Positions 22,158 through 34,879 of a DNA stretch of 64,000 nt are shown here, piece by piece. The first letter of the stretch is position 1, and each line of letters starts with the position of its first letter. Under the pieces are notes generated by a model, which did no database searches, was not told the origin of the DNA, and saw only the letters and a program-made list of their open reading frames with translations. Source of the DNA: Scedosporium boydii (lineage: Eukaryota > Ascomycota > Sordariomycetes > Microascales > Microascaceae); NCBI GenBank assembly GCA_002221725.1, contig NJFT01000023.1, positions 1 through 64,000 on the forward strand, given 5' to 3'. The translations under genes were made by a program, and so were the position numbers.

Positions 22158-24045
22158 GTGTCGCATGTTGTTAGGATTGTTGTCACGTAATTTAGCCTAG
22201 CCTAGATGGTGGTACCCTTCATTATTAAAATACCTGGCTTTTTTTAAGCAATGCCAGCTCTAATTATTTCGTCCACAAGTTGTGTCCTTGAATTCCATCT
22301 CGTCAAAATGAAGCTGGCGCCCGCGGGATGATCGGTCAAAGTCAAAAGTAGCGACCTTTGTAACTCAGGACGGATTGGTCAATTCAAGTTTATTGAAGAT
22401 TGTTGATGTACTAGTACTTGTGAGTGGAGAGAAAACGACTGCTGGCACCTTTGTGCTTCCAGGATCTCATTTGTCTATCTGTGGGGACGTGGGGTATCAT
22501 GATCAACCAATCATGCACACTCCCGTTTTCTCCCCGTTTTCCCCGTCATCCCTGCCTTGACTTCTGAACGTAAACTAATTTTGAAAAGGGGTAAAAGGTA
22601 TCGGGACTGGATGTTGAAGATGAAGTATTGGTATTGATAATTCTTGATTTTTCGGGGAGAAGGAAGCGTGATAACTTAAAACAATAATTATCAATTCCGG
22701 CTAGACGATTCGTTCACGAGACCCCCAGTTTCCTTGGAATTCCGCTCCCTTTCGATTTCTGGCAACAACTCTACATCACGAAGTGGTAACAATTTGAAGG
22801 AGTTTACTTGTATCTGCCACACCCTTCTCCATTTTAATCGGTACCCCACACACCCCCCACTCTTCATTTCAGGTCCGCCCAAGCAAGCAAACTTGCCCAG
22901 TGGTATTTTTAGCCCGCCGTACTTCGTACATCGAGGACGCATTCTCCACACAGAACTTCGTGGGAAATCAAGAAGCTAGTTTTTACTTGGTAACGCCTCT
23001 GACGGGGTAGTAGACGTGACATGACCTCTATTGAGACCACACTTCTCTTGCAGCGATAGCTGCCACTGTAATATTTCCTCAGTCGCGTCAATCGCTTTGG
23101 GTGCGGACGTTTGAGGAGGCTGCGGTCTCGCACCGTTCATGACCGCACGGATCTACAAACGAAATAACACCAACCCAACCCCGTGCGAGAAAAAGAAAAT
23201 CTGGCGATGTCATAGACTCGTAGGGGATGCTGGGATGGTGGGGATTATCGCGACCCATGCAAGAGAGTAATACTATGCGCTGCGGCAATTGGAGTCTTCT
23301 GACTCGCCCAAAAGCCAAAGGGCTGACCCGTTTATGTCTAGCATTTTGACCAAAGAGCTCTTTTGCTCCGAAACGGGCAAGTCTCAGGCTATCTACAGTG
23401 AGACTGAGCTGCTCGATGGGACTGTGAAGCATTCCAATACAGGGGTTTATCATTTGCTGGAATCATCTGCATTCCTCTAAGGAACGTGACAAGAGGAATT
23501 GATCAATCCCGAGACGCGAACTTGCCCTTTGTGATGACAGAGTCGAACCTCAACGACTGGTAAGGAAAGCAATGTGAATGAAGATGGCCAAAAGACGTAA
23601 TGCGTCTATTAAAATATGAATTATTCTAACCAACATGTGTATGACAGAATAGTTAGAGAGCAAAGATTATAAGGACCAGCATCACTACACTCATCTGATC
23701 TACCGATTCACACTCCACTGGTACCCCAAGCCCTGCTCAGCCAACCAGGTGAACGGCCCCTTGCCCATTATCGTGATATAGAAATTGCTGAGATGTCCTC
23801 CCGCAGCCGAGATCTCGTACTCCATATGCCCTCGCGAAGAACAATAGTCACGTTTAGAAGCCGGGCGATGGGACTTCTCAGGACTAATATCGTGTCATCA
23901 ATTGTAAGAACTTAACGTTCACGACCATCCCACACAAACGCCATAAGAAAAACCTGACCACAATAAGAATCCTGAACTTCTTGTTGGTCAAAATCCTTCC
24001 TCACCCAGATCGGTGGGTGTGTTTAACGGGGCCCGACTCGACCCA
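22158..24045. other. 1.9-kb intergenic stretch between convergent genes
   Basis: This gap lies 3' of both neighbours. Only short open frames are present (up to 121 codons, minus 23088-23453), none with a recognisable motif. I see no gene. Confidence 0.4.
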
Positions 24046-25139
24046 TTATTCCTCCTTCTTCTTCTGGATAGGATTTCCCTTCTCATCTACTAGCCCCTTT
24101 GCACGCATAACCTTCAACGCTTCGATCAGGGGATCAAGCTCAGGGCGGGGTGGGCGATGCGAATCGAAGTAGCTGTCAGCCCAGGTGAAGTACTGTCCGT
24201 AGTTGACGGTGAAGTAGATGTGATGCAGCGTATGATGCGCGGGGCTGTTGATGTATTTCTCAAGCCAATGGTCCGAGATCATGTCCCCGTCATGGATGAA
24301 GATAGTCCAAATTTGCACCAAAATGAACAAGCCCATATAGAGGTACTTTTGCACCGGGAAGACGAACACGAAGAAGCTGAAGAGGAGTGTTAGAAAGTGC
24401 GACACCTGACTTGCTCGAACGATGACAAATGTTAGACGTCGAATCGAGGACTCACTGGTATGGCAAAGACTGGACATATCCGTCGAGAGGATGAAACGCC
24501 AAGGCCGCCCATGGTGTCGGGACTTGGGACCGTCGGTCAGCGCCTCTGGTTATTCCGAATTGGTCGGTTGAAGGATAGGGTAGGCAACTTACTAATCCAT
24601 TTGTGGTGAGGCTTATGCACATACTTATAGACGCTAGGGTGGTGTTCGAGGCGGTGAATCCAGTAGATGAGGAAGTCGTTCCAGATCATAAACAGGACTG
24701 TCGAAATCCCAAGCCAAGCCCAGCCATAGTCCTCGACATTTGTGTAAAGGAAGCTCTTTCCTCGCACCTCGGCGAGAAAGAAGGGAAGAGTCATGATATT
24801 GATCCATGGGACGGCCTTCATTGACGATACAATCTCCTGTCTCACTTGGTTCTTCAGGAAACGAGGGTGGTACTCCAAACGCCGGTCAAAGATGAAGTAG
24901 TAGGAAAGGGCGCTGAAGATCCAATAGAGCATCGAAGCTCCAAGCTGCGTAATCACTAAGATTGAGATGCATTGCCGCAGGATATTGTCGCGCGGCCAAG
25001 CCGACTCGGGTGGTGACGATAACGATGGCACATCGAGACTTGGGAGGCCAGTGGAATTGGAAATCGTCGCAGCGGGGACGAAGTAGGCATACGCCTTGTC
25101 CAGGACCAAAGGGTCCAAGATCTCGAGAGCTACGTCCAT
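24046..25139 (-). CDS. sterol C-5 desaturase (ERG3-like), fatty acid hydroxylase superfamily
   Basis: Three exons (25139-24593, 24522-24456, 24376-24046) give 314 residues. The three histidine boxes of the membrane di-iron superfamily are intact: HRLEHH, HKPHHKW and HHTLHHIYFTVNYGQYFTWAD (first 20 residues and one more of the conserved run). The context IYWIHRLEHHPSVYKYVHK and AFHPLDGYVQSLPYH are typical of Erg3, which introduces the C5-C6 double bond in ergosterol synthesis in the ER. Several hydrophobic spans flank the boxes and the C-terminus is basic (IQKKKEE). Fungi often have two or three Erg3 copies; whether this is the housekeeping copy cannot be judged from the window. Its neighbours are an MFS carrier and an MFS exporter, not sterol genes. 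Confidence 0.88.
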
Positions 25140-26213
25140 TGTGAATCAGCAGCACGGCTTATCCGAGAGACATCGACCGGTGAGTGAGGAATGGCGCGAT
25201 GAGGAGAGGTTGTTTTTCGGTTTGACCGGAGAATTATCGCTCACCTCCTTTATTTTTTTTTAGCCGTTGTTGCCTGATATTTATGGCGTCACTGGCATGA
25301 CACGCGAAATCCAATCTAAAAAGTGGGGAATGGGCCGTTCCGGATAGCTGGAATCTTATCTCCGGCCAAAATTCTGCAAATTAACGTTATTCCACCAAGC
25401 CCCTGGCCCGTTAGTCAGCACCGCATCCGGTGATCGGCTCCAATTGCTGCGGTTTTGAGAAACCCCACCCCAGATGATGTGTGTCTTTATTCTCTCTGGC
25501 AAGCTGCGTCCAACGAAAAGAGCACGGGCAACGGCTGCGTTCTACGCTTTCTCCTCTAGGGGAAGTTCAAGTGAATTGGATGGCCGGAAGTCCAGGAGGC
25601 CTAAATTGTATCTGGTTCATCTTGGAGCCGGTGTTGGGCGGGGACATCATTCCAAGCAATTTACGAAGTAGAGGAAACCATCGACTCAAAAGATTAATGG
25701 TGAGCAGTCGGAACATTCGTAAATGAGATCAACTTCAACACGACCCCAGCAATATTTTTTGATTAGTCTCGATGGAACTGGAGGTGTCCGTTTCCCCGCA
25801 TCGTCACCCAGAAGTCAGACATCCCACGAGCCAAAGGCACACAAGTTGGAGAGTCGATACAGTTGATTTAGTAAAAATCCGGAGGTTGCAGGAACACGGC
25901 CCAGGAGTCAGCAAGCCGAGGCCAGTAGGATCTTCTCGGAAGATAAACCACCAGCTCTGAAGAATTTTTCTCTCTCTGCTTAAAGGGAGAAGCCAAGTCA
26001 GGATTATGCTATACAGTCGTACCCGGTACTTGATTTTCGTTGATGATGACGATCTACCTTCGGCAGTGGCTTCGATGGGGCTATTAACCTACACCTCTTT
26101 TCCATGCGAGGCGTTATGATACGAATCATACAATAACCAGTGACAATATTTGCAACTTTCGGAGCACAATGGCTTGGAGGATTTAAAGGGTATGCAGTTC
26201 AAGTCCAATTCAT
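25140..26213. other. intergenic stretch, promoter of ERG3-like gene
   Basis: This is the upstream region of the sterol desaturase gene and the 3' flank of the next transporter. There is a T-run at 25251-25260. The open frames here are short and unconvincing. Confidence 0.5.
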
Positions 26214-28147
26214 CTATTTGTGTGTACTCCGAAGTCCACGTGGGCTCGCAAACAGAGACGTGATAAAAGCAATGCCGGCAAAGGCCGTGGATGCCCCGAA
26301 AGCATACTTGATTCCTGCATAGTAAACCAACCGAGCCGGCTGTTGGATTTCCAGAGGTAAATTCTTTAGGGCGGTTACCGAATGTCGAATTGCTTCAATA
26401 ATCTAAAGGACAGCGATGTTTTTAGCCTCTTAGCAGCACAGCCATGAAACCATCGGGGAAGATATACCGTCTGCTTATCCGGGATATCACCCAGAGCCCG
26501 GGGTAATCGAGCGCTGAGGGTAGTTTGCACAATTGCAGAGGTGATGGCCACACCCCAGACGGTCCCCAGAGACCTGATCAAATACACGGTGGAAGCCGAC
26601 ACGGCATGATCTAACAGAAGTCGAACTTAGCCTCAAAGTGAGGCGGGTTTGGTAGTTCTTGTCATGGAAGCTTACCTGCGTGATCAAAGGATGCCAAAGA
26701 CGTAAAAAGCATAGCAGGATATATTATTCCCTGGCCAAGATTGGCCGGAAAGATATAAACGCTGTACTTCCACCTAGAGTCCTCAAACTTTAGCGAGGTA
26801 ACTAGGGCGTTCCCGAACAACATCAGGATGGCACCGAGCCGCACGAGCCAGACGAGCTTGCCCCAACGAGACATAACTATCCCAGCGATTAATCCGCCTA
26901 CTGGAGTCGCCAGCGATGGAATGGCCAGCCGAGCTCCTGCTTTGCTCGCCGAGTCAAGTAAAACGACCTGAAAGAACAATGGGAGCATGAATAGATACTA
27001 CTTGATTTCAGTTTTGGTCGATTCCTTGTTGGCACGAAAAACGGAAGAGGACCTACTGCGTATGCGGCAACACCAGCGCAGACATTGGAGATTTGTGTTA
27101 GGATGGGAAGGCTTCCGCGCAGCATTCGCAAAGGGATGACAGGCACCGCTGTAGTCCTCGCCTCGACCACCAAGAAGGCGATCGACAGAACAATGCTCCC
27201 GACTAGTGAACCGACTACCCAGGGACTACTCCATGGCAGCTCGTTCCCCCCAAGGCTTAGACCTATCAGCTGAACGGACACTGCCACAACTAGGAGTAAG
27301 GCCCCAGAAAGGTCAACCCTGGTCCAGATAGCCTTTAACGAGTCATCTGGACTAAATCCACCCTCGGGGTTTCTAATCACAAGGGCACCGAGTACAAGGG
27401 CCAGGATGGAGATTGGGACTTGCAGCAGAAAGCACCAGCGCCAGCCGATATGATCGGCGATGGATCCGCCAAATGAGGCCCCAGCAACAGCCCCAAATCC
27501 AAACATTCCATTTTGGAAGGCCTGATACATGCCCCGTTTGCGAAAGGGAATCATGTCCGAATTGACAATGGTGGCTTTGTGTACGGGTGTTAGATGTTAA
27601 TCAGAGCAACGGGTTGAGGTATCAAGCACTAACCCATGGTCATCAGGCCCCCGCCGCCGAACCCAGTCAGGGCCCGCATGCAATTGAGTAGGATTATATT
27701 GCTAGCGAGGCCGCAACCTAGGCAGCCAAGACCGAATGCAATGCTGCTCACAAAGAAGCATACTCGACGACCAAAGATATCCGAAAACCGGCCGTAGAGA
27801 GGCTGAAAGGCCGTGCTTGTGACGAGATACGCCGTTGTCAGCCAGGACGCGGTGTTGGCGGCGTCAAATTCAGAGCTGATTACGGCGTAAGTGGCCGCAG
27901 TGATAGTCCCATCAAACCCATACAGAAAGACATTGGACATGATAGCCACTTGGATCCACTCGAATCCGGACGGCGGGCTCCATTCCCTGGTAGTCGGCTC
28001 TACAGGGGCGGGTTGAAGTAGCGGTTCGTGCTCACCAGCTTCTAAACAAGACTCGGCATGTCTGGGCTGGGACAAATGTCTCGAAGGGGAATTGGGCCTA
28101 TTAACTGTACCACTGGTACCTAGGGGTTTCTGAGTTGGGACGGTCAT
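26214..28147 (-). CDS. MFS exporter, DHA2 family (VBA/Fnx1-like)
   Basis: Five exons (28147-27634, 27574-27057, 26997-26676, 26610-26468, 26402-26214) give 561 residues, the length of 14-span DHA2 carriers. A hydrophilic N-terminus of about 60 residues leads into EWIQVAIMSNVFLYGFDGTI. Landmarks are TSTAFQPLYGRFSDIFGRR (motif A), the run LMTMATIVNSDMIPFRKRG with MYQA, and GWRWCFLLQVPISILAL (motif C region). SLGGNELPWSSPWVVGSLVG and DHAVSASTVYLIRSLGTVWG follow. Relatives are yeast vacuolar basic amino-acid transporters and S. pombe Fnx1, as well as drug exporters. So the substrate could be basic amino acids moved into the vacuole or a xenobiotic moved out. A longer open frame continues upstream to 28369, but its extra residues look like 5' leader. 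Confidence 0.88.
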
Positions 28148-29574
28148 GGCGGCTGGCGGCTGGCGGCGACGAGGGACAGGGAAGTACAGAAGTGCTGTGG
28201 GTAATAGGGATATCTGTAGAGTGGGTTTGCCGAGAGAGCTCACATACGCGGTGAGTGAGTGCAGGCGAGGGAAAACGACTGGAACGTCGCGCAATCCAAG
28301 CTTTGGCTCACAATAAAATATCAAGTGCTGGCTGAGTGCTCCTTCGTGAACTAGAGACTCCGCCTTCACGCGAGTCGTGGGTTCCGCTTGGCCTGTTCGA
28401 TGTCACCCCAAGCACGCAATTTCAGAGGATATCCCGAAGATACTATGAGGAATTGGATTCGCCGAGATGCGGAAGCGGTGATGCAACTCTGAGTGGTTCG
28501 GGATTTTAGGGGGTGTTGCGAGAACAGCATTCTGCCTCGTCAATGTTGGCATAGTGGATGCCAGCTTAAAATCGAATCGGATTCGTGTGTGTATCATGCA
28601 TGCATCAATCCCACAAGAGCAAGGGTTCGGTTTTTTTTTCCTTGTTGCATAATCAAGAAAGTCTCCATCACCCCCACCTTTACAAGGGTACGCTTCGCCG
28701 CGTGACACACTCCCGCTTTCATGTTCCTAATCATCCGTAGACTTACTTCGTGGCATTGAATTATAGCCGGGTGGGGTTATGCCTACCAGGGCTAGCGAAT
28801 GTCGGGTCGCAAAAGAGAATTCCAACACTTTCAATAACCCCTGGGCCAAAGTTCAAGAGAATGGAAGTCAGACCTCCCTCCACCAAGTCTATCTCCAAAC
28901 GGCTCAGTTGCGTGCCGTCTCCCCGGTTGCCGAGCCTGCAGATTATTGAACAAGGGGATGTGGAACACGGCATGGATGTTGTCGCAGAGAAGGGAGGCTA
29001 TGTTCAACTTTATTGGTCCGAAGTACTCCATTCCTGCATGCCCGCACGCTCTGGACTGATGGGACATTTTCCGTCGAGCAGCGCTCGGTGTTAGCCCACG
29101 GTGGATCGCCAGCGAGCGAGCTTGCATCAGTAACCAGGTGTTGAGTTGTCACGGAAGCAGAAAACGTGGGATCATCGGGACCAATGAACCTCCTGACGCC
29201 ATTGGAATTCATGCTCTTTTTCGCCCTGGGTCGACTATTGCGAGCTTGATATCGGTCATGATGCCATGCGTCGTGAGGCAGGGCCAATAATTCACTCGGC
29301 AATGGGAGAGATTTCCCAAAGAATCATTTCCCATTCTCAATGCATCTTTAACCTGATCAATTCATGTTAAAAAAGGTCCATCTTGCTGCTCGGAACAGGG
29401 GCCCCAAACTGACAACTGCTCAAGCAACTAGGGAAAGTCAAATTTGTTGGAACAAATTTTAGAAAACCTTTTCAATATTGGGGCGTGTATTCACAAAAGT
29501 GAATGTACCTATTCCCTTCACACTAGAAGATGTTGATCGATGCTGACCTTATTGGGGATGAGTAGTCAACCACG
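28148..29574. other. 1.4-kb intergenic stretch between divergent genes
   Basis: This gap is upstream of both the DHA2 exporter (-) and the ASST-like gene (+). Overlapping open frames at 28750-29300 occur on both strands, none with known motifs. I see no gene. Confidence 0.4.
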
Positions 29575-31408
29575 ATGAACCACATGTGCACCAAGGCCAT
29601 CCTAGCGGCTGCTTTTCTATTCCACACGGGTCTCGCCGACTGGCAATTCCGTTCTCGGAGCGACCTCGCCCCCCCGCGTCTGAATATCACAATCCAGGCA
29701 ACCGAGGAGGTTGAGAAAGGCTACTTGTTCGTCTCTCCGTTCGCTGGCCTTGTGGATACTCCGTCGGAGCAGCATGGCCCGCGGCAGGCAGGGCCATACA
29801 TCCTTCGTGACGATGGCGACCTGATTTGGTCCGGCTATGCTATTTATAGTATCTGGGCTACAAACTTTCAGGCCGCACGCTGGCGTGGTCAGGATGTCCT
29901 CTTCAGTTTCGAAGGTGATCATAATCCTGGCTATGGCCATGGGCATGGGCATATCACTTTGATGGATCAGCACTACGAGACCATTCGGGAACTGCGGGCT
30001 GGCAGTCACAAACTGGTTGATAAACATGAGTTCCATATCATTAACGAGGAGTCTGGCTTGATTCAAATCTATCAGCCTGTTGTTCGGGACTTGGCCGCTT
30101 GGGGTGCTAAGCCCGAGCAGCAGTGGATCGTCAACGCAATCATCCAAGGTTTGTAAATATGACTGCTCCTCTACCGCTGTCCAAGTGCGGTTTTTCTTGT
30201 AGTCCATAACTCTGACTTGACTTAGAGCTTGATATCACCACCGGAAAAGTTGTCTTTGAGTGGGCTAGTCTCGATCATGTTTCCCCAGATGGTATGTCAG
30301 CCTTGACCTTTCTGCAAACCAGAAAACTCTCCACTAATAATGTGGCTTAGAGGCCATACTTCCCATAAACCCAGGCCAAGCTGGCTCTGGATACAACAGC
30401 TCGGATGCGTGGGACTACTTTCACATCAACAGCGTCGACAAGGATACGGAAGGAAATTACCTCATCTCCGCCCGTGACGCTTGCGCGGTCCACAAGATTA
30501 ACGGAACAGATGGATCCATCATCTGGCGCTTGGCAGGAAAGAAAAGCTCATTCACTTTGGGCGAAGGCGTAGATTTTTGCTTCCAACACCACGCCCGCTG
30601 GCTCTCCCAAGACGGAGACGAGGAAGTCATCAGTCTTTATGACAACAGTGCACATGGAACCGAGCATGATGGGGGCAGTGAAGTCCACACAGCTCCCACA
30701 AGCAGTGGTAAGATTATTCGAGTCAATACCAAGACTTGGGAAGCGGAACTTATACAGGCCTTCTTCCCGCCGGATGATCTCCGATCCAAGAGCCAGGGGT
30801 CAACTCAAATCCTACCCAACGGTAATGCGCTTATAAACTGGGGATCCTCAGGGGCCCTGACCGAGTTTCTCCCTGACTGCACTCCGATCTTCCACGCATA
30901 CATGGACTCTGGGGATCTCGGCATCGCGGTAGAGAATTATCGCGCTTTCCGGTTCAACTGGACAGGTCTTCCTACCGAAGAACCGTCGATTGTGTCTCTC
31001 GAGAATGGCGGTGGAACCACAATCTACGTTTCTTGGAACGGCGATACTGAAACGGATCTATGGCGCTTCTACGAAGTTTTTGATCGCCATGGGTCGAAAA
31101 GACTCCTCGGCGAGGCGAAACGCACAAGCTTTGAGACATCTCTTCATATTCCTAAGAAACGCGTTGGTAGGGTCGCGGCCGAGGCAATTGGCAAATCCGG
31201 GTCTGTTCTTCGAAGTACTGCTGTCGCTAAGATTGAGCCGGAAATTCTGCCTGCTGTTGTGGCTTCGAGTTCTAGTAAACACGCGACAGGAGGGGCCGGG
31301 GGGAAAGGAATCCAGGAAATACTGTCAACGCCTCGGTCTCTATGGGAGAGGTGGACGTCACCAGGATCTAAGGGGTTAAAGTCATATGTTTCTGGCAATG
31401 ACCTTTAA
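29575..31408 (+). CDS. secreted arylsulfotransferase-fold (ASST family) protein
   Basis: Three exons (29575-30148, 30226-30291, 30351-31408) give 565 residues. A signal peptide (TKAILAAAFLFHTGLADW) is followed by the beta-propeller pattern of fungal ASST-like proteins. Recognisable segments are RQAGPYILRDDGDLIWSG, VLFSFEGDHNPGYGHGHGHI and LDITTGKVVFEWASLDHVSP. They continue with WDYFHINSVDKDTEGNYLIS, GTDGSIIWRLAG, DFCFQHHARWLSQ and SQGSTQILPNGNALINWGS. Bacterial ASST enzymes move sulfate between phenols using a histidine. The fungal group is widespread but its reaction is not established, so only the fold is claimed. Several N-glycosylation sequons suit an extracellular or vacuolar location. 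The C-terminal 50 residues are Ser/Gly/Lys-rich without a GPI-type tail. Confidence 0.82.
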
Positions 31409-32284
31409 CCAACAGTGCCATAGGTACCTCGCTCGTCCAGCTAGCTCGTCTAGACGAGCACACTGAAACACGAGGGATACCTGAACAAAAGAATATAGGA
31501 GAGATGGATAGGGGGCTGGGACCAACCACTACTGTACCTAAGATAACCCACGTCTATTATTACCTGCCTCCTGGTATGTAATTTGAATAAAACTGTGATC
31601 TGGATGGAGCTTGGTGGTCGCATGAGAGGCTGGTTATTGGTGACAGTTGGGTGATCGGGACCTTGATTAGGTCTAATGTCTCCTCTCCCGAATGCTATCT
31701 TCTTGCCCAAACAGGGGGATGTTATGACCAGAGGACAAACGTTTACAAGCACGGCAATAGACATTATGATATGTGAGAACGGCTAGCCGGAGCTTATTCT
31801 TCACACATATGAGCAGGAATGGGTCCATCGGATTCTGGGGAGAGCTCCTGGTCGAAGCGCCAAGTCTTGTGTGTCTTGGTAGAGCGAACTGGCAGATTGG
31901 AAGGACTTCTCATGAACCGAGGATCGCGCGTGTGGTGGTATATCTATGTAAAAGTTCCCGTAATGAGTGAGCAACCTAGCTCTCCTGCCAGACAGTACTG
32001 AAGTTCTAAGGTATCCTAGATCAAACCCATCTGATGTCGATTGCGGATTTTCAAACATCATTCAGCGATAATAGTCGCTGTGTCGAGACAGACCATTCTA
32101 AGTTCACATCTGATGCAATCCTTCCCCACGAGAGCTGCCGCCCTTAGAAACCACCCAGAGCAGGCCCCAAACCCGTAGAAAATGCTTCATATCAAGCCTT
32201 ACTGCGCAATGGTCAATCTTAATCTGCTCTGGTAAAGGGTAGTGAGACCATAAGAAAGCCCTCCTTCTCATCCCTTCTCTTGAT
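31409..32284. other. intergenic stretch between convergent genes
   Basis: This is the 3' flank of both neighbours. Open frames of 60-104 codons overlap on both strands without motifs; I see no gene. Confidence 0.45.
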
Positions 32285-33340
32285 TCATGATGTATTTTTC
32301 TTCACCCACAGTTGCTTTGTGGAAATGCCTCCTTCATTAGTATAGGGTGGGGGTGATGCTGCGGGAGGTTCCGGTGCCGCGTCAGAGAGAGTATATCGGT
32401 TTGACATTGTCTCCGTGTCGTGGTAGGCAACGGGTACGTCGACGTGGAAGGCAGGAGGCGATCGGAAGGTATCGACTGGGTTCCGCGTTTGCGATGGGTC
32501 AAATCCACGTTCCTGATCCGCGATAGCACTTCTTTTCGCTTGCTTTCGTAGCTTTCCAAGGGCGTGGATGAGACGGATAGATAGGCCAAACGTATGTACA
32601 TAAGCAACACTGCCGACAGTTAATCACCCATACGTTTCGCGGCTCGAAGCGACTCTGACTCACAGCAGGAACAGGGATACCACCCAAGAGAAACGAGGAA
32701 TCGGACAAAAGCGGTCCAGTTCTCCCTTTCCGTTATCATCACCGAACGCCACAGTGGTGAAACCGGCAGCCGGTTTGCTGTCGGTATTATCTATTTTCGT
32801 CTTGTTAGCGCATAGTCGTTTCCGAGAAACATAAGCAAAGGAAATGTGCGGCCGTACGATCTTTCACGGTAACCCCGGTACATTTGTATGGCAAGCCGGC
32901 AACGCTAAGAACCACAATGGCTGCAACCTGGGTTCCGATGCACACCAAATCGAACAATAGAACGAAGGAGATACAAACTCGGTGGCCATAGCCGTTGATG
33001 TATCGCCCAAACCAGTTACAGGTCATAGTAACCAACAACGAGACGCCAGCCTTGAGCCCATGTTAGTCTCGGAAGCGGAGGACACAAGACGTAATGAAGG
33101 AACACTACCGTTCCATACCATAATGATGCAGACTGGCAGCGCCCCTGCCAAGCCAAGGTTGTGAGAGTCAATGTACCCCGTAAGAAAGGCGGTTGCGGCC
33201 AGATTGAGGACGAGGATAATGCATTGAAACACCTTCCACTTGTACAACTGCTCGCGAAGGTGTTGGTCAGGCGGGATGTTTCCCCGATCCTTACGGGAGC
33301 GAATATCCCTGAGCCAGGCCATTCTGTCAATTCCAGGCAC
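32285..33340 (-). CDS. four-span (MARVEL-like) membrane protein with PPPY tail
   Basis: Four exons (33340-33119, 33050-32858, 32790-32664, 32609-32285) give 288 residues. Four hydrophobic segments are seen: VFQCIILVLNLAATAFLTGY, LAGALPVCIIMAGVSLLVTM, a long one around VCISFVLLFDLVCIGTQVAA, and FSWVVSLFLLLVAYVHTFGL. The spacing (two short loops, one larger loop with GFTTVAFGDDNGKGELDRFC) is that of MARVEL-type fungal membrane proteins. The last 100 residues are cytosolic, charged and proline-rich, with SPPPYTNEG: a PPxY motif, the ligand of WW-domain ubiquitin ligases such as Rsp5/Nedd4. The last exon must be read in the frame set by the 32610 acceptor. The longer open frame over the same bases (32302-32610) is out of phase. 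An ATG at 33322 (MAWLRDIRS) could be the start instead. Confidence 0.7.
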
Positions 33341-34879
33341 TTTCGAAGTTCTGGTCTGTGAGGAATAACGCCACTACTGGTTTAGGACATGGATGTCGAT
33401 AAGGTGGTTCGGAGGCTGTACCGCCCTCGACGTTGAATGGATTATTATTTCTGTCGATGAAGTGAAAGCGTGCGGCTTGTTCAGCATGGGCTAACCCCCT
33501 CTACTTTATAAAAATTTTTCTTCTGCTCTGCTGGTATCGGGTAGACCGTATTACCGTATTTCTCGCGTCCTACCTCGTCATCTGGTGAGGCGGAGCTTAC
33601 GCACACAGCTGCTCGTGTTGGTCCGTAAAACTGACCCCGCTTAAGAAACGATGTCTGAAAGAATGCAAATGGCCATTTTTGTCGCGTGTGCAGAACCGAA
33701 CCCTCAGGTCAGTTCCATGCCGAGGTCACGTATTCTCCATAAAGTTCCTCGTCATCCGTACCGTAGGAAAAGTAAAACGAAAAAGAATGGAAAAAAAAGT
33801 AGAGATTAAGAGAATATCGATGCCTTACCGCGGTATTCCTCCTATTGATGAATGCGGCGGAATTAATTATAGAGGCAGGATGAACATCGCCTGAGCAGCG
33901 CCACAGTGTGCCAGGAATCGAGGGAATCAGGTACCCCTCGCGTAAGAACACCCCTAGCAGGAGCCAAATCGCAGGTGGATCAAATTCCCCAGCTCAGGTC
34001 CATCTTCTCTTGGGTGAGCAGTCTTTTTTGACTCTTGCCAGGCCAATTATATTTCAGCAGTAGCGACAAGGTAGGAATTGTTTCATAAATCACCAAACCA
34101 CTAAAAATAGTCGTTGTGTTTCGATAGATTGATCACTGGCTTTTTTTCTTCTAAAAAGTAAACATGGGATACACCCGTAGTGGGGACAGATTACTCTTGA
34201 AAGTAGGAGCATGCTTACTGTAGTTTTCGAGAGGAGGATTTGTATAGCGAATGGGAAATCCTCCATGTGGTTTGTAATTTTCCTTCAGAGAACTCTGTCC
34301 GCCTCATCTGGGGCGGACAGTTCGAGGATTGGAGATCCACAGCCTGGGCTGCAGTGGTCAGCCACTAAGCCCCGTTTCCTTTGAATCACGGAAGAGAACG
34401 AGTGGTGTGATGGATTCCGCAGAAATCCTGGGGGAGGTAATGAAGCTATTAATATTAACATCTCGATGAACTGAAAGGTGATCAAGAATAGGATAGGTTA
34501 CACAGTAAACAAATTGGCTCTTATCCGAGGCGATCGCTGTTTCTTGCGTGCTTGCTTATCCTTGAGATCGCCAACCACCGACGTCATTCAAACAAGGGAT
34601 AGAGTGGCGCTGCAGCACATGGTCGTGTAATTCGTTTGCAGGGTTCGGGAATCCTCGCAGTCGAGCGGATACATATCTGTGCATCTGCACCTGCCGCCGT
34701 TAGAATCTATCCACGTTAGGATGGAGTTCACCTGGTTAGGAGCTTTCGAAATGCTCTACATAACATAGATGGTCGCCCTGATGAAGTATTTCTGTCACCA
34801 CATGTGTCTGCTCTGGTCTGCGTCTCGTCGAAACCTTAACATTGAATTTATTTTATCATACAACCCGCCCCATTTTCCC
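33341..34879. other. 1.5-kb intergenic stretch
   Basis: It holds the promoter of the four-span protein gene and the 3' flank of the next gene. It is AT-rich around 33480-33540 and 34080-34160. Short open frames only. Confidence 0.45.

Noticed and set aside
32302..32610. 102-codon open frame beginning MLLMYIRLAYL
   Set aside because: It is out of phase with the splice junction that completes the four-span protein.
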